Counted from the first letter of the stretch, positions 17,214-26,904 are shown. The stretch is 64,000 bases of DNA from Ahrensia sp. (GCA_028817895.1 JAPPOQ010000030.1:268773-332772); one strand, 5' to 3'. Numbers and translations: made by a program. The notes: generated by a model from the sequence alone, not told the origin.

Positions 17214-18632
17214 ATGTCTTCCAGTTCGCGCACACCTCCGTCGTCATCGCCTCAAAAGAACGGCGGTCACGCAGTTCGTGGCGTTACTTCAACGCAGGAA
17301 GCAGCGTCATGGCTGCTTGCACGCGGTATTGAAGACATCGAGTGCATCACGCCGGATATGGCGGGCGTTGCACGCGGCAAGATGATGCCATCCTCGAAGT
17401 TTCTGTCGGCAGCATCGCTCGCTTTGCCATCTTCTATCTTCATGCAGACCATTTCCGGCGATTATCCGGAAGAAAATGAGACGTTTCACTATCCACCGCA
17501 TGACGGCGATTTGCGGTTGATGGCTGATCTTTCGACGCTGTCGGCTGTACCGTGGGAAAGCGATCCGACCGCGCAAGTGATCTGCGATATGGCGACGCAT
17601 AGCGGCGATGTGGTTCCCTACACACCGCGCAATGTGTTGCGGCGCGTGGTCGATGCCTATGACAAGCGGGGATGGCAGCCGGTCGTCGCCCCGGAGATCG
17701 AGTTTTATCTCGTCAAAACCAATGAAGACCCGGATTTTCCGCTCGAACCGCCGATTGGTCGATCCGGTCGCCAAATTGCAGGGGGAAGCTCTTATTCCAT
17801 CGCGGGTGTCAATGAATTCGATGATTTCATTGACGATGTTTACGACTACTCGTCGGCCCAGGGCTTGGAAATCGAAACTCTAATTCACGAGGAAGGCGCC
17901 GCCCAGCTTGAGATCAACCTCAATCACGGACCGCCGCTGGAGCTTGCTGATCAGGTATTTCTGTTCAAACGCACCATTCGTGAGGCCGCGTTGAAACACT
18001 CCATGTACGCGACCTTCATGGCCAAGCCGATTCAGGGGCAACCTGGTTCCGCCATGCATATCCACCAATCCGTTATAGACAAGGACAGCGGAGCCAACAT
18101 TTTCTCCAATCAGGATGGATCAGAAAGCGAGAACTTTCGCGCCTTTATCGGTGGCATGCAGCATTATCTTCCCAAGGCCCTCGTGATGATGGCGCCATAT
18201 GTCAATTCCTACCGCAGACTTGCCACCCACACATCAGCACCGGTGAACACGCGCTGGGGCTATGACAATCGCACGACGGGCCTGCGCGTTCCGCATTCAG
18301 GGCCTGAAGCCCGTCGCGTTGAAAATCGTATCCCCTCCTCGGACGCCAATCCCTATTTGGCTCTCGCGGCTTCACTGGCCTGCGGCCTGTTGGGCATTGA
18401 ACATGGTCTGGTGCCGGATTCCGCAGTTTCCGATACTGCCAATGAGGGCAGTAACGATCTGCCGCGCAGCTTGCTGGATGGCCTGGCTCTGTTTGAAAGT
18501 GACGATGCTCTCAAGAGTGTTTTCGGTGAAGAATTCACCGGCATTTATGCGGCGCTGAAACGTGAGGAATTTGAAACCTTTATGCGCGTCATCTCACCAT
18601 GGGAACGCGAATATCTGTTGCTGAATGTCTAA
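17214..18632 (+). CDS. puuA: Gamma-glutamylputrescine synthetase-like glutamine synthetase homologue
   Basis: This 472-residue ATP-dependent ligase of the glutamine synthetase family probably joins glutamate to putrescine, the first step of the Puu pathway. The ATG at 17214 is preferred over an in-frame TTG at 17202; a GGAACG stretch precedes it. The early motif DMAGVARGKMMPS, the metal-site region VAPEIEFYL, the GSAMHIHQS segment and NRIPSSDANPYLALAA near the C-terminus match the PuuA branch rather than GlnA, and no adenylylation-loop tyrosine is evident. It overlaps the next gene, a PuuB-like oxidase, by 8 bp. With potFGHI at 1-3527 it makes a transport-plus-catabolism set. Another amine is possible as substrate. 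Confidence 0.85.
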   Translation: MSSSSRTPPSSSPQKNGGHAVRGVTSTQEAASWLLARGIEDIECITPDMAGVARGKMMPSSKFLSAASLALPSSIFMQTISGDYPEENETFHYPPHDGDLRLMADLSTLSAVPWESDPTAQVICDMATHSGDVVPYTPRNVLRRVVDAYDKRGWQPVVAPEIEFYLVKTNEDPDFPLEPPIGRSGRQIAGGSSYSIAGVNEFDDFIDDVYDYSSAQGLEIETLIHEEGAAQLEINLNHGPPLELADQVFLFKRTIREAALKHSMYATFMAKPIQGQPGSAMHIHQSVIDKDSGANIFSNQDGSESENFRAFIGGMQHYLPKALVMMAPYVNSYRRLATHTSAPVNTRWGYDNRTTGLRVPHSGPEARRVENRIPSSDANPYLALAASLACGLLGIEHGLVPDSAVSDTANEGSNDLPRSLLDGLALFESDDALKSVFGEEFTGIYAALKREEFETFMRVISPWEREYLLLNV

Positions 18633-19929
18633 GGAAAATTACCAATCCCCCATTTCGCCCGGTCGCTCCTGGTACGAAGACAGTTGCGGCGAGCGCCCGA
18701 CCTATGCGCCGCTCGATGGAGAGACATCCTGCGATGTCGCCATCATCGGGGGCGGCTTTTGCGGATTGTCCGCAGCTCTTCATTTGGCAGAAGGCGGAAC
18801 GAATGTGGTGCTGCTTGAGGCGCACAGGATCGGCGATGGCGCGTCAGGGCGCAATGGCGGACAGATGGGCAGCGGCCAGCGCGCCGACATTCTTGAACTT
18901 GAAGAAGAACTCGGTTTCCAACGTGCCAAAGCGCTTTGGGACCTGGCAGAAGACGCAAAGCACTCTCTGCTTCAAACGGCCTACCGACATAACTTTACGT
19001 GCGATTTTGCGCCGGGCCAGCTCACCCCGGTGCACAAATCCAAATATGAAGATGATTGCAGGCGTGAGGTCGAGGCCCTTGCCACGCGTTTCGGCTATGA
19101 TGAGATGTCCTATCTCGACCAGCAGGCCATGGCCGAAGCGCTGGGAAGCGGCGCCTATTTCGGCGGGACCAACGATGTTGGAACCGGCCACATTCACCCG
19201 ATGAAATATCTTATCGGGCTGGCTTCTGCCGCACATCACGCCGGGGCCCAGCTGCATGAACAGACTGCGGCAACGGCAATCGAAGGGTCGTCGAAATCCG
19301 GTTCCAGATTCAGGATCAAGACCAAGCATGGGACGATATCGGCAAATGCGTGTCTGCTAGCGATGAACGGGCATCATGGCGACCTGCGAGATGAACTCGC
19401 CGCGCATGTACTGCCCCTGCAAAGCTTCATCGGCGCGACCGAGCCACTGCCTGATGACACACCGGTGCTGCCCGGAGGGCAGGCTGTCGACGACAGCCGT
19501 TTCGTCGTTCGATATTTCCGAAAGTCTGCGGACAATCGCCTGCTTTTCGGCGGAAGAGAGGCCTATGGTGCCGCCACACCCAAAGACATCGAAAAGGTGA
19601 TCCGAAGGCAGATCACCGAGATTTACCCGTATCTACACGACGTTGCGATCACGCATGCCTGGGGTGGCAGTGTCGCAATTACCATGCCGCGCATGCCCTA
19701 TGTGCGTGAATTGGAACCCGGCTTGTGGACGGCAGGCGGGTTTTCCGGTCACGGCGTGATGATGTCGAATTATGCAGGTCGGCTGCTCGCGGAGCATCTG
19801 CTGGATGGAAGCGAGCAACTCAAGCTCTTGTTGGACCTCAAGATTCCCGCCTTCCCCGGCGGCAAACTGCTGCGACACCCGCTCAAGGTGCTGGCTTTGA
19901 CCTGGTATTCCCTGCTCGACAGGCTTTGA
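18625..19929 (+). CDS. puuB: Gamma-glutamylputrescine oxidase-like FAD oxidoreductase
   Basis: This 434-residue flavoenzyme of the DAO/PuuB family should oxidise gamma-glutamylputrescine to the aldehyde with release of ammonia. The Rossmann FAD motif VAIIGGGFCGLSAALHLAE is at about residues 37-55, followed by GDGASGRNGGQMG, typical of this branch. A DAO C-terminal segment (WTAGGFSGHGVMMSNYAGRLLAEHLL) closes the FAD site. The ATG at 18625 sits inside the last codons of the puuA-like gene, so translation is coupled. Downstream Puu steps (aldehyde dehydrogenase, hydrolase) are not in this window. Confidence 0.87.
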   Translation: MSKENYQSPISPGRSWYEDSCGERPTYAPLDGETSCDVAIIGGGFCGLSAALHLAEGGTNVVLLEAHRIGDGASGRNGGQMGSGQRADILELEEELGFQRAKALWDLAEDAKHSLLQTAYRHNFTCDFAPGQLTPVHKSKYEDDCRREVEALATRFGYDEMSYLDQQAMAEALGSGAYFGGTNDVGTGHIHPMKYLIGLASAAHHAGAQLHEQTAATAIEGSSKSGSRFRIKTKHGTISANACLLAMNGHHGDLRDELAAHVLPLQSFIGATEPLPDDTPVLPGGQAVDDSRFVVRYFRKSADNRLLFGGREAYGAATPKDIEKVIRRQITEIYPYLHDVAITHAWGGSVAITMPRMPYVRELEPGLWTAGGFSGHGVMMSNYAGRLLAEHLLDGSEQLKLLLDLKIPAFPGGKLLRHPLKVLALTWYSLLDRL

Positions 19930-19932
19930 TTC

Positions 19933-19969
19933 GACGGAAGTCAGTGTGCGAATCTGCACAGACTCCGTC
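19933..19969. terminator. Imperfect hairpin downstream of puuAB
   Basis: GACGGA-AGTC-AGTGTGC pairs with GCACA-GACT-CCGTC through a six-base loop, with small bulges. It lies 4 bp after the puuB-like stop. There is no T-run, so it may be a 3' stabilising hairpin or a Rho-dependent end. Confidence 0.35.
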
Positions 19970-20079
19970 GTACAGACGGTCGACCCTGCAAGAAGCGGCT
20001 CGGATGTGTTACGATCACCAAGGCGTCGCCCATCTCGCCCGGGTCGCAAGAGGGGACGCGGCGGTAGGGGAGCGTTGCC

Positions 20080-21612
20080 ATGACACAGACAGTGAAACCA
20101 GACAGCCAGTCGCCAGCGGACATGCAAGGGCCGCCACCCCCGCCAAATGACAATCCGGGGCGTCTCGTCGATGCCTTCATGATCATATCCCTGGTCATCG
20201 GGCTTTCCCTGATGGCCGGTTCCAAGATGCTGGGCTTCTACACGGCGGCGGAGAGCCGTCTCATTCTTGTCATGGGACTGGGCATCGTTCTGGGTGCGCT
20301 CGGCTCGGCGGCGATGATCCAGTATCGCACCTGGGTGATCACGGGTGGCGCGGCCATCGGGCTTATACTGGGCTGGTTTCTTTCTCACACCTCCGGCAGC
20401 AACTACGCGATTGTGCAGCTCAAAAAGCTCCCACCGGAAGCGACCGCGACCTTGTTCGACACGGAGGAGTTTTATAGGGCCCAAACCACGCGAGCGCACG
20501 AGTTCATCGTGTTGCCGGATCAGGTGAAAGCCAAGACTTTTCAAGCCGAGATCGCGATTGGAGATGACAATCCCATGATGTTCGGCTGCATTCCCTCTGA
20601 AGCTGTTCATGATGCGATGGGCACAGGCGAACCCGTTAGCTGGAACTACCACCTGGCAGAAGCGGGCCAGCGAGCGCGGTTGCTAGATGACGATACGAAA
20701 GTCATTGCAGAAGAAGGCCCGTGCACGGTTGCATCCTTGTCAGAACCGCCAAAGTCATCCTGGCGAGATGTCTTTGCAATGGTTGCATTCGCGGCCGACC
20801 AATCGACCGGCGAACTTCTTGATGCGCTTCGGTCGAAATCGAGCTTTGTGAGGCGCAGCGCCCGCTCCGGTCTGGCCCAGAGGGGACCCGCAGCGATCCC
20901 CGAGATGATGCAGGCGCTGACCTCGCGCTCCGATTACCGCACGCAGCTTGGCGTGCTCGTGGCCGCCTCGGACATGCTGAATGCCGATCCGTCCTTGCGA
21001 AATTCTATCGGCCAATCAATGGACGACGTTCAGCTTCAGCGTCTTGCAGACTTGGCGGGACATCGTGATGCGACCATGCGCTCCTACGCGGTCAGCATTC
21101 TCAATCAAATGGAAGATCCGAGGGTGGCCGAAGCCGTGGCCGGATCGCTGGCCCGGGCTGCACCTGAGGCGGAGGCTGACTTGCTTGTTTCACTGAAGGA
21201 GCAACTCAGCGATTCACAATCGCCACAGGGCAATTCTGCCGTCACACAGGCGGTGCGCAGCTTTCAGGTGACCCGAGCCAGCCGACCACAATCTGAGACG
21301 CAGACAGCCTTGATCGAGCAGATCGAACAGGCCGCTACAGGCAACAAGGCCGCTGCCGATATGGTCTTTGTTCAACTCGGAGCTTTCACAGATGAAGATA
21401 AAGCACGCGCTTTCGCTGCGAAACTCAATGAGAGCCAATCCCTGGCCAAGATCAGCGTGACGCAGAAACGTCCCAATGACCCGCTGGTTCGGGTGGTTGC
21501 CGGACACTACCAACCGCGCAGCGAGGCAGAGGCGCTTCGAAACCGGTTGGTTGAAGAACGCATTGTTGAAGATGCATTCTTGTCGAGCTTCCCGGATGTG
21601 ATCGCTCAATGA
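20080..21612 (+). CDS. Membrane-anchored SPOR-domain protein with HEAT-like middle
   Basis: I do not recognise a named gene. The 510-residue product has a proline-rich N-terminus (PPPPPND) and three closely spaced hydrophobic segments at ~33-51, 61-80 and 87-105, so it should be inner-membrane with most of the chain on one side. A region rich in helical repeats spans ~225-370 (AALRSKSSFVRRSARSGLAQRG, HRDATMRSYAVSILNQM), resembling HEAT repeats. The C-terminus (~425-500, DMVFVQLGAFTDEDKARAFAAKL to VVAGHYQPRSEAEALRNRL) is a SPOR domain, which binds denuded peptidoglycan at division sites. This suggests an envelope or division-linked scaffold. It stands alone, convergent with alkB. Confidence 0.75.
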   Translation: MTQTVKPDSQSPADMQGPPPPPNDNPGRLVDAFMIISLVIGLSLMAGSKMLGFYTAAESRLILVMGLGIVLGALGSAAMIQYRTWVITGGAAIGLILGWFLSHTSGSNYAIVQLKKLPPEATATLFDTEEFYRAQTTRAHEFIVLPDQVKAKTFQAEIAIGDDNPMMFGCIPSEAVHDAMGTGEPVSWNYHLAEAGQRARLLDDDTKVIAEEGPCTVASLSEPPKSSWRDVFAMVAFAADQSTGELLDALRSKSSFVRRSARSGLAQRGPAAIPEMMQALTSRSDYRTQLGVLVAASDMLNADPSLRNSIGQSMDDVQLQRLADLAGHRDATMRSYAVSILNQMEDPRVAEAVAGSLARAAPEAEADLLVSLKEQLSDSQSPQGNSAVTQAVRSFQVTRASRPQSETQTALIEQIEQAATGNKAAADMVFVQLGAFTDEDKARAFAAKLNESQSLAKISVTQKRPNDPLVRVVAGHYQPRSEAEALRNRLVEERIVEDAFLSSFPDVIAQ

Positions 21613-21622
21613 ACCGGCGACC

Positions 21623-22753
21623 TCAACCCGTATTGACCTGATCCATGTCGCCATCCGCCCAGTGAAGCACCTTCGGGTTCATGATGCGGAACCAGAGCGG
21701 CGGAAAAGCCGCAAGCGCGAAGCTTCCGGGATAACCCGAAGGCAGATGCGGCAGGTCGTCAAAGTTACGCAAGGCCTGATAGGGCCGCATCGGATTAGCA
21801 TGATGGTCGCTATGCCGTTGCAGGTGAAACAGCATCAGGTTCGAGACAATGTGATTGGTGTTCCATGAATGATGTGGCTGGCAGGGTTCGTAGCGACCAT
21901 TTTCCTTCCTGCGCCGCTTCAGACCGTAATGCTCGACATAATTGGCCTGGGTGAGCATCAGCCAGCCCACCCCGTTATGGATGATCAGGAAAGGGATCAT
22001 AATCCAACCGAACGCAAGAATAAGAAGCACATCCGCCATCAACGTGACGGTATAGCCTTGCAGAGTTTCGTTGCGCCAATGCCAGAATGGCAACCCGCGC
22101 CGCGCAAGGCGCTCACGCTCGTGCACCCATCCGCGCCGCAATGTGCCAGGAATTTCGCGCGCCGCAAATGCGTAAACGCTCTCATTAAAGCGGGCGGAGG
22201 CGGGATCTTCTGGCGTCGCAACGGCGCTGTGATGCCCGCGATTGTGCTCCACGCAGAAATGACCGTAGCCGGTTATCGCGTTGGCCAACATCGCCATGAA
22301 CTGGTCGAACCGCGACTGTTTGTGGCCCAGTTCATGCCCAATCGTAATGCCGGTGCCCGATGAGACGGCGGCGGAAAGGGCGATCGCCACAACGCCCCAC
22401 CAGGGTAGATCCTGAGTTCCAACGAACCAGGCGGACACAAGGAATCCGGCCCAGTAGATTGGCACCGAAAGGTGCAGCAGAACGCGGTAGTAATTGTCCT
22501 GCGACATGGCCTCCACGATTTCAGAAGGCGGATTGGTGGTATCCTTGCCCACCAGCATGTCCAGCAACGGGAGAAGCGCGAAAGCATAGACGAGTGGTGC
22601 GATGGTCCACAGCGCCTGCCCGCCGGACCAGAAATAGCCGATGATGGCAATCAGCGGCATCAGCGGAGGAGTGAAAGACAGCACCCAAAGGTAGCGTTTG
22701 GTGTCGCGATAGCGGATTTCTTCGCCTGACGCGTCTTTTGCAACGAAAATCAT
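21623..22753 (-). CDS. alkB: Alkane 1-monooxygenase
   Basis: This 376-residue integral-membrane di-iron hydroxylase oxidises medium-chain alkanes to 1-alkanols using rubredoxin and O2. All histidine boxes are present: HELGH at 140-144, EHNRGHH at 169-175 and LQRHSDHH at 311-318. The AlkB signature NYVEHYGL is at 271-278, which separates it from fatty acid desaturases. About six hydrophobic helices surround these. No rubredoxin or rubredoxin reductase gene is adjacent. A FabH-like ketosynthase lies on the same strand upstream, and isocitrate lyase elsewhere in the window would support growth on the acetyl-CoA produced. Confidence 0.95.
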   Translation of the reverse strand: MIFVAKDASGEEIRYRDTKRYLWVLSFTPPLMPLIAIIGYFWSGGQALWTIAPLVYAFALLPLLDMLVGKDTTNPPSEIVEAMSQDNYYRVLLHLSVPIYWAGFLVSAWFVGTQDLPWWGVVAIALSAAVSSGTGITIGHELGHKQSRFDQFMAMLANAITGYGHFCVEHNRGHHSAVATPEDPASARFNESVYAFAAREIPGTLRRGWVHERERLARRGLPFWHWRNETLQGYTVTLMADVLLILAFGWIMIPFLIIHNGVGWLMLTQANYVEHYGLKRRRKENGRYEPCQPHHSWNTNHIVSNLMLFHLQRHSDHHANPMRPYQALRNFDDLPHLPSGYPGSFALAAFPPLWFRIMNPKVLHWADGDMDQVNTG

Positions 22754-22948
22754 GGCCCAACCTCGCGAAATTCTTGAGCCAGTTCAAAGGGCTCTGAACG
22801 CAACTACAGGACAAACACTGGCATCAGCATGCGGTGTCTTGCCGCGCAAGGCAATCTTAAGTCAGGTTGATCACCGCATGCGGCTCGTTGTCAATGCCCT
22901 GTTCGTCACCCTCATAGCTGACGGCCGTTCTGACGAGCTCCGGCGCCG

Positions 22949-23161
22949 CTACGGAAAGGGCGGAAGCTGTTTGGCAACTTTCGGGTCGCTTGATGCGGCG
23001 CTCAGTTGCAGATCGCGCTGCAAGCGGATCATTACTTCAACCTGCCCGCCGCCATCTTCGATCAGATCATTGATGGTCAACGATGGATGGGTGATTGCGT
23101 GGCATTCAATTTTGTCGGCTTGTTCTTCCCTTTTGTCGCGCTCCTTTTCGCATTCGCGCAC
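22949..23161 (-). CDS. Possible small protein of unknown function
   Basis: A 70-residue frame starts with GTG at 23161, directly after a stop codon and without a clear ribosome site. Codon use looks coding (charged N-terminus, then HPSLTINDLIEDGGGQVEVM and a C-terminal KQLPPFP). It lies between the ketosynthase and alkB on their strand. No domain is recognised. The opposite-strand frame covering the region reads as Ser/Cys/Arg-rich shadow. The remaining intergenic sequence, 22754-22948 and 23162-23341, shows nothing else. Confidence 0.35.
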   Translation of the reverse strand: MRECEKERDKREEQADKIECHAITHPSLTINDLIEDGGGQVEVMIRLQRDLQLSAASSDPKVAKQLPPFP

Positions 23162-23341
23162 TCAATGTAGAAGCAGCCGCGTTGCGGCGCCCAGCACATC
23201 GATCACGGTGCCGCATCATTGACGCCGGGAGAAAGGGCCCAACTGTCATCTGAGCCAGTACGACCAGCCCAAAGCGCATATTGGCTTCAAAAGGTGGCTT
23301 GCCGCCGATCAGGAATACTCACTCACGAACAGCTCGCTGGA

Positions 23342-24469
23342 TCAGGCTGCCTTGCGCACAATGACGTTGCCCACCGAATAACCGGCACCGAACGAGCAGA
23401 TGATGCCGAGAGACCCCGGCGGCATGTCGGCGCTGTTTTGGGCAAACGCAATGATGGACCCGGCGGAGGATGTATTTGCGTATTCTTGAAGAATGTTTGG
23501 CTGTTCCACCGGTTTCGGCGCACGACCAAGAACCTTGCGTCCAATGAAGTCGTTCATCGACTTGTTGGCTTGGTGCAGCCACATGCGGTCCAACTTGTCC
23601 GCCTCGATGTTTTCGTCGCGGCAATGTTCGAGAACGAAGTCCGAAACGATGGTGACGACCTCCTTGAAGACCTGCCGACCATTTTGCATGAACTGCATAT
23701 CGCGCTGATCACTCAGCCCCGCAGGCAAGGAGCGGCGCAGAAATCCATTATTGTTGCGGATATTGTTCGAAAATTGCGTCAAGCAACGCGTGGAGACAAT
23801 CTCGAAAGCACCTTCTGCCTGCGCGGCGTCCTTTTTCTCGAGAACCACCGCCGTGCACACATCACCAAAAATGAAGTGACAATCGCGGTCGCGCCACTCC
23901 AGATGGCCGGAACAGATTTCGGGATTGACCATGAGGATGCAGTCGGCAGAGCCGGAGCGGATCATGTCAGCTGCGGCTTGAATTCCGAACGTCGCCGATG
24001 AACAGGCGACGTTCATGTCAAAGCCGAAGCCGTCAATGCCCAGCGCTTCCTGAATCTCGATTGCGATGGCAGGATAGGCTCGTTCATGATTGGAGGCAGC
24101 GCAGATGACCGCGTCGACATCAGCGCCCGTTTTGCCAGCAGCGACGAGCGCTTCTCGCGCTGCTTTCAGCGCCATCTCGGCCATGATACCAAGCTCGCTG
24201 TCTTTGCGCTTGCGGAGTTTTGGATACATTCGGTCCGGGTCCAGAACGCCGGATTTGTCCATCACGTGGCGTCGCTCAATGCCGGACGCCTTGAAGATAA
24301 ACTCTTCACTGGAATGCTGCATGGGCTCAATGGCGCCAGCCGCAATCTCGTCGGCATGATTCTCATTGTGGCGATCGGCATAGGCGTTGAACGCTTCGAC
24401 CAATTCGGCATTGGTGATCACCTCTTGCGGCGTGAAGACACCTGTACCGCTGATGACGACCTGTCGCAT
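23342..24469 (-). CDS. FabH-like beta-ketoacyl-ACP synthase III (long form)
   Basis: This 375-residue thiolase-fold condensing enzyme has the KAS III triad: Cys156 in NVACSSATFG, His299 in WLHQANKSM and Asn332 in EYANTSSAGS. It is about 55 residues longer than E. coli FabH because of an insertion around residues 30-90 (DRHNENHADEIAAGAIEPM to RKRKDSELG). Long KAS III enzymes of this type often act on acyl-CoA chains rather than acetyl-CoA, so it may feed beta-oxidation products into fatty acid synthesis; this is inference. The ATG at 24469 follows an AAGGG site; the in-frame TTG at 24478 is unnecessary. alkB lies downstream on the same strand. Confidence 0.88.
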   Translation of the reverse strand: MRQVVISGTGVFTPQEVITNAELVEAFNAYADRHNENHADEIAAGAIEPMQHSSEEFIFKASGIERRHVMDKSGVLDPDRMYPKLRKRKDSELGIMAEMALKAAREALVAAGKTGADVDAVICAASNHERAYPAIAIEIQEALGIDGFGFDMNVACSSATFGIQAAADMIRSGSADCILMVNPEICSGHLEWRDRDCHFIFGDVCTAVVLEKKDAAQAEGAFEIVSTRCLTQFSNNIRNNNGFLRRSLPAGLSDQRDMQFMQNGRQVFKEVVTIVSDFVLEHCRDENIEADKLDRMWLHQANKSMNDFIGRKVLGRAPKPVEQPNILQEYANTSSAGSIIAFAQNSADMPPGSLGIICSFGAGYSVGNVIVRKAA

Positions 24470-24563
24470 AATGCACAACCCTTAACGCTGGACCCCAACG
24501 TGAAAGTAGTGTCACAACGACATCACCTCAAGCTGCCTGTCTCCACACCCACCGATTGATTCC

Positions 24564-25751
24564 ATGCTGAACGCCAATCCAACCGCCCAAGACTGTATCG
24601 ACGCGCTTGGGCATCTGGTGTCTTTCGATACCGTATCCCACAACTCCAATCTCGCCCTGATCGAGTCGGTGGCGAACGCTCTTTCCGATATCGGCGTGGA
24701 AAGCCGGTTGACCCACAATGAGGAGGGAACCAAGGCCAATCTGTGGGCAACAATCGGGCCTGCCGACCGCGGAGGCATCGTGCTTTCCGGGCACACAGAC
24801 GTTGTACCGGTTGAAAACCAGGACTGGTCGTCCGACCCGTTCGTGATGGAGGAACGTGACGGGCTGCTCTATGGTCGCGGCACCTCAGACATGAAGGGGT
24901 TTGTTGCCTGCGCCTTTGCCCATGCCGCGCAGATGGCAAAGACTGATCTGAAAGTGCCGATCCATCTCGCCTTTTCCTATGACGAGGAAGTTGGCTGCAC
25001 GGGTGTTATCGATCTCGTCGAAGATGTGAGCGCCAATTTTCCCAAGCCACTGGCGGTGATCGTTGGAGAGCCAACCATGATGCAGATTGTCGGTGGCCAT
25101 AAGGGCGGGCGCAGCTACACGACCACCGTGCGCGGGGTCGATGGCCATTCCAGTGCGCCGGATCTCGGAGCAAATGCTATTTTTGCGGCGGCCAGAATCG
25201 TCTCCTATCTGCAAGAGGTCCAGGCAAGGCTGAAGGAACAGGCCGATCGAGAAAGCGGCTTCTCGCCACCCTATACCACCGTGGATTGCGGGTTGATAAC
25301 GGGCGGAACGGCCTTCAACATCATCCCGGCGGAATGCAGTTTTGGATGGGGTCTGCGCAGCGTGCCCGGGGAAGACACGGATGCGATCGTCGCTGACATC
25401 TTCAACTTCATTGAAACGCAGGTTGAACCCGGCCTGAAAGCGATCTCACCACAGGCCGGGGTATCGCATGTGCAACGCAATGACCTGCCGCCTTTTGCGC
25501 CCGATGAATCATCTCCAGCGGAATCGCTGTTGCGTCACATGATCGGGCAGAACCGCTCGGGCCGAGTGGCTTATGGTACAGAGGCATCGCGCTTTCAGGA
25601 AGTCGGCATTCCTGCCGTCGTATTTGGCCCCGGTTCAATTGAACAGGCGCATATCCCTGACGAGTTCATCGCCATCGAGCAGATCCACAAATGCCATGAT
25701 TTTCTCAACGATCTGACGCGTTGGGCCGCCAGCCATGACCGGATAGCCTGA
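24564..25751 (+). CDS. argE: Acetylornithine deacetylase (M20 family)
   Basis: This 395-residue zinc hydrolase removes the acetyl group from N-acetylornithine in arginine synthesis. The first zinc region reads LSGHTDVVPVENQDW, with D in the usual FVMEERDGLLYGRGTSDMKGF context. The catalytic Glu pair is in SYDEEVGCTG, and a downstream GEPTMM and GTEASRFQEVGIPAVVFGPG complete the M20 site. A dimerisation domain lies in the middle (GGHKGGRSYTTTVRGVDGHSS). Alphaproteobacteria often make arginine with ArgJ, so an extra ArgE-like enzyme may serve catabolism of acetylated amino acids or diamines. The gene runs into the next with a 4-bp gap. Confidence 0.85.
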   Translation: MLNANPTAQDCIDALGHLVSFDTVSHNSNLALIESVANALSDIGVESRLTHNEEGTKANLWATIGPADRGGIVLSGHTDVVPVENQDWSSDPFVMEERDGLLYGRGTSDMKGFVACAFAHAAQMAKTDLKVPIHLAFSYDEEVGCTGVIDLVEDVSANFPKPLAVIVGEPTMMQIVGGHKGGRSYTTTVRGVDGHSSAPDLGANAIFAAARIVSYLQEVQARLKEQADRESGFSPPYTTVDCGLITGGTAFNIIPAECSFGWGLRSVPGEDTDAIVADIFNFIETQVEPGLKAISPQAGVSHVQRNDLPPFAPDESSPAESLLRHMIGQNRSGRVAYGTEASRFQEVGIPAVVFGPGSIEQAHIPDEFIAIEQIHKCHDFLNDLTRWAASHDRIA

Positions 25752-25755
25752 CACT

Positions 25756-26895
25756 ATGGCAAAATCCAACGTGGACGATCTCGCAACCCTGTTTGCGCAG
25801 GCTGATGGCGCGATCGATGCCGCGACCGGCGGTGTGGTGCCCCCGTTGCAGGGCGCGACCACTTTCGTGCGCGATGAGAATTACGATCTGATGAGCGCAG
25901 ACCACACCTATGCGCGCGATGACAATGATCTCTACCGCCTGGCTGAGAGCATTCTTGCCAAGGCCGAACATGCGCAGGCCGGCCTTCTGCTACCATCGGG
26001 CATGGCGGCGGTGGCGACGCTGGTGCGCAGCGTTCCGAATGGCGGACGCATCGTGCTGCAATCCGGCATCTATTGGGGTGCAACGCGGTTCATTCGGGAG
26101 TTTTGCGTACGACGGCAAGTCGATCTTATCGAAGTCGATTGTGCTAACCTCGACGCGCTCAACACAGCGACCGCCGACCTCGAAGCCGATCTGCTTTGGA
26201 TCGAAACGCCATCAAATCCCTATTTGAAGTCGGTTGATGTCGCCGTTTGCGCGAGCATTGCAGAACGACTGGGCGCGTCGCTCATTGTCGATTCCACGGC
26301 AGCGACACCGATCCTTTCTCAACCACTGGATCATGGCGCTGATGTCGTGATGCATTCGGCAACCAAGGCGATCAATGGCCACAGCGACGTGCTGGCCGGA
26401 TTTCTAGCAACAGGGGATGAAAACAGCCCGCTTTGGCAATGGGTGCTCACCGACCGCGCCACCGCCGGTGCGGTGATGGGGTCGTTTGAGGCCTGGTTGC
26501 TGATCCGTGGCATGCGCACACTGCCCTTGCGTGTGGAGCGCATGAGCGAAAACGCGCTGGCGATGGCACACTTTCTTGAGAGCCATGATGCCGTTGACCG
26601 CGTGCTTTACCCCGGCCTTGATAGCGACCCCGGCCATGAAATCGCATGCCGACAGATGCAAGGCGGTTTCGGCAGCCTCCTATCGTTCCTCGTGAAGGGT
26701 GACCGCGCGACGGCTTTGCGCGCTGTTGGACGACTAAAACTGTTCAAACGCGCGACATCGCTTGGTGGCGTTGAAAGCCTCGTGGAGCACCGCCACACGA
26801 TTGAGGATACAGTGCCCGACACCTTGCTGCGCCTGAGCGTGGGCATTGAAAGCGCCCAGGCGCTGATCGACGATCTGGACCAGGCGTTGCGTTAG
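25756..26895 (+). CDS. Cystathionine beta-lyase-like PLP enzyme (Cys/Met metabolism family)
   Basis: This 379-residue fold-type I PLP enzyme has its lysine in VVMHSATKAINGHSD, the exact context of the cystathionine gamma-synthase/beta-lyase family. Further motifs are YARDDNDLYRLAESILAKAE near the N-terminus, LLPSGMAAVATLV for PLP phosphate binding, and the C-terminal SLGGVESLVEHR. It lies 4 bp behind argE and should be cotranscribed with it. Cystathionine beta-lyase, methionine gamma-lyase and related C-S lyases cannot be told apart by motifs alone, so no symbol is given. Confidence 0.85.
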   Translation: MAKSNVDDLATLFAQADGAIDAATGGVVPPLQGATTFVRDENYDLMSADHTYARDDNDLYRLAESILAKAEHAQAGLLLPSGMAAVATLVRSVPNGGRIVLQSGIYWGATRFIREFCVRRQVDLIEVDCANLDALNTATADLEADLLWIETPSNPYLKSVDVAVCASIAERLGASLIVDSTAATPILSQPLDHGADVVMHSATKAINGHSDVLAGFLATGDENSPLWQWVLTDRATAGAVMGSFEAWLLIRGMRTLPLRVERMSENALAMAHFLESHDAVDRVLYPGLDSDPGHEIACRQMQGGFGSLLSFLVKGDRATALRAVGRLKLFKRATSLGGVESLVEHRHTIEDTVPDTLLRLSVGIESAQALIDDLDQALR

Positions 26896-26904
26896 AACTG
26901 CCGA

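Noticed and set aside
19633..20652. 339-residue open frame on the minus strand
   Set aside because: Antisense to puuB and the SPOR gene, rich in His/Arg.
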